From the NCBI GenBank assembly GCA_902478935.1, contig CABSMV010000041.1, forward strand, positions 1 to 15,034: a stretch of DNA of 15,034 bases. Direction: 5' to 3'. Below, piece after piece: positions 14,208-15,034 of this stretch. The translations under genes were made by a program, and so were the position numbers. The notes beneath the pieces are model-generated. The model was not told the origin of the DNA. It saw only the letters and a program-made list of their open reading frames with translations, and did no database searches. The stretch comes from an uncultured Collinsella sp. GTDB lineage: Bacteria; Actinomycetota; Coriobacteriia; Coriobacteriales; Coriobacteriaceae. How positions within the stretch are numbered: the first letter of the stretch is position 1; the number at the start of each line of letters is the position of its first letter.

Positions 14208-14319
14208 CGTTTTGATCCCTCTATTTTGTTGGCTCGGCATACAAATTGCTGCCGCTTGCGGTGCTTTGGCGTTGCTACCGTTGGGCGATAAAATTGCACC
14301 ATTCGAGCAATAATTTGCG

Positions 14320-14460
14320 TTGACCTGCTGAAGAATGGCGCTTGCCTACATTAACGTTAATTAACGGCGGTAAGATAAACCGGAATCGCAATTTGGTCTG
14401 CGGCCGCCGTGCCGCACGCACAGGGCGCATCCTGCGCCTGCGAAAGGATCCTTGAATAAC
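14320..14460 (+). promoter_or_regulatory. Upstream region of galU with overlapping palindromes and leader hairpins
   Basis: TTGACC (14320-14325) is a -35-like box, but TACATT (14347-14352) is 21 bases away, so the promoter is uncertain; TAAGAT (14371-14376) is another -10 candidate. TTAACGTTAA (14351-14360) and CGTTAATTAACG (14355-14366) are overlapping perfect palindromes, a possible operator. Two hairpins follow: TGCGGC/GCCGCA (14399-14416) and GGCGCA/TGCGCC (14424-14438). AAAGGA (14443-14448) is the ribosome binding site. Confidence 0.45.
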
Positions 14461-15034
14461 ATGAAGGCAATCATCCCCGCCGCCGGTCTTGGCACGCGTT
14501 TTCTGCCTGGCACCAAGTGCACGCCTAAAGAGATGCTGCCGGTGCTCGACAAACCGGTCATCCAGTACGTCGTTGAGGAGGCGCTCGACCCCGATGAGGT
14601 CGACGATGCTATTATCGTCACCTCTCCTGGCAAGCCCGAGTTGCTGAGCTACTTCCAGCCCGATCGCTCGCTCGAGAACCTGCTTCGCGAGCGTGGCAAG
14701 GACGCCTACGCCGACGCCGTCGCCCATGCTGGTGGTATGCCGGTCGACTTCCGTTATCAGTACGAGCCCAAGGGCCTTGGCCACGCCATTCGCTCTGCCG
14801 CCGACGCTGTGGCAGGGGAGAACTTCCTGGTTCTTCTGGGCGATTACGTTGTGCCCAACCGTGACATCTGCGACAAGATGCTTGCCGTCTCCAAGGAACA
14901 CGGTGGCGCTTCTGTTATCGCCGTTGCCGCGTGCGCTCCCGAGGAGGTCAGCCGCTATGGCGTTATCGCCGGCGATCGCGTGGGCGCTCTCGAGGGCTTC
15001 GAGAATGCCGCCGACGACGAGCCCGGTGCCGTTT
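14461..15034 (+). CDS. galU: UTP-glucose-1-phosphate uridylyltransferase (3'-truncated by window edge)
   Basis: GalU makes UDP-glucose from UTP and glucose 1-phosphate for cell-envelope polysaccharides and galactose metabolism. The visible 191 codons give the nucleotidyltransferase start KAIIPAAGLGTRFLPGTK (residues 2-19), KEMLPVLDKPVIQYVVEEA (23-41), a QYEPKGLGHAI segment (100-110) and the metal-binding region LLGDYVVPN (125-133). At the last of these I recall GDD or PDD as more common than GDY; the first Asp is kept. The start taken is ATG 14461. An in-frame TTG at 14452 is possible but sits only three bases from the ribosome binding site. The gene is separated from rplL by a strong terminator and so has its own promoter. 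Confidence 0.93.
   Translation, partial: MKAIIPAAGLGTRFLPGTKCTPKEMLPVLDKPVIQYVVEEALDPDEVDDAIIVTSPGKPELLSYFQPDRSLENLLRERGKDAYADAVAHAGGMPVDFRYQYEPKGLGHAIRSAADAVAGENFLVLLGDYVVPNRDICDKMLAVSKEHGGASVIAVAACAPEEVSRYGVIAGDRVGALEGFENAADDEPGAV

Overview
The window looks like a chromosomal segment of a high-GC gut Actinobacterium of the Coriobacteriia, most likely Collinsella. This is an inference from the ribosomal protein sequences, the GC-rich codon use of the core genes and the gene repertoire, not a database result. It holds eleven protein genes, the first and last cut by the window edges, plus one clear cis-acting RNA and several conspicuous inverted repeats.

Left part (1-7440). The window opens inside feoB, the ferrous iron transporter. 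After a 314-base spacer comes a phosphosugar locus: an alpha-glucoside-type PTS EIICB gene (2330-3994, +), a convergent RpiR-family regulator (4057-4809, -) and a divergent family 4 glycosidase (4985-6358, +). The PTS would import and phosphorylate a maltose-like disaccharide, the GH4 enzyme would hydrolyse the resulting 6-phospho-glucoside, and the RpiR protein would sense a sugar phosphate through its SIS domain. A membrane protein I do not recognise (6449-7276) follows. These genes are visibly less GC-rich than their flanks. The RpiR/GH4 intergenic region carries several inverted repeats that could be operators.

Middle part (7440-12640). A SotB-type sugar efflux MFS transporter has a good extended -10 promoter. 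It is followed by a 63-base palindromic hairpin, then a cytoplasmic GH13 alpha-glucan hydrolase whose stop lies 3 bases before a DNA-deoxyinosine-glycosylase-type gene. A convergent 220-residue protein of uncertain function comes next, with weak resemblance to flavodoxin-like proteins. A divergent class I/II PLP aminotransferase follows; its 3' third shows an abrupt shift in codon use.

Right part (12641-15034). A long nested inverted repeat of about 222 bases lies between the aminotransferase and the rplJ operon. The -35 box of a strong rplJ promoter sits at the very end of its right arm. Downstream come an L10 leader with an intrinsic terminator (attenuator), rplJ, rplL, a textbook terminator, and the 5' part of galU. 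No rpoBC follows rplL inside this window.

I found no tRNA or rRNA genes, CRISPR array, insertion sequence, transposase or phage gene. I see no convincing new multi-gene defence or metabolic system. The most unusual structures are the nested palindrome carrying the rplJ promoter, the codon break in the aminotransferase, the CDAP variant in the GH4 enzyme and the unrecognised membrane protein in the phosphosugar locus.
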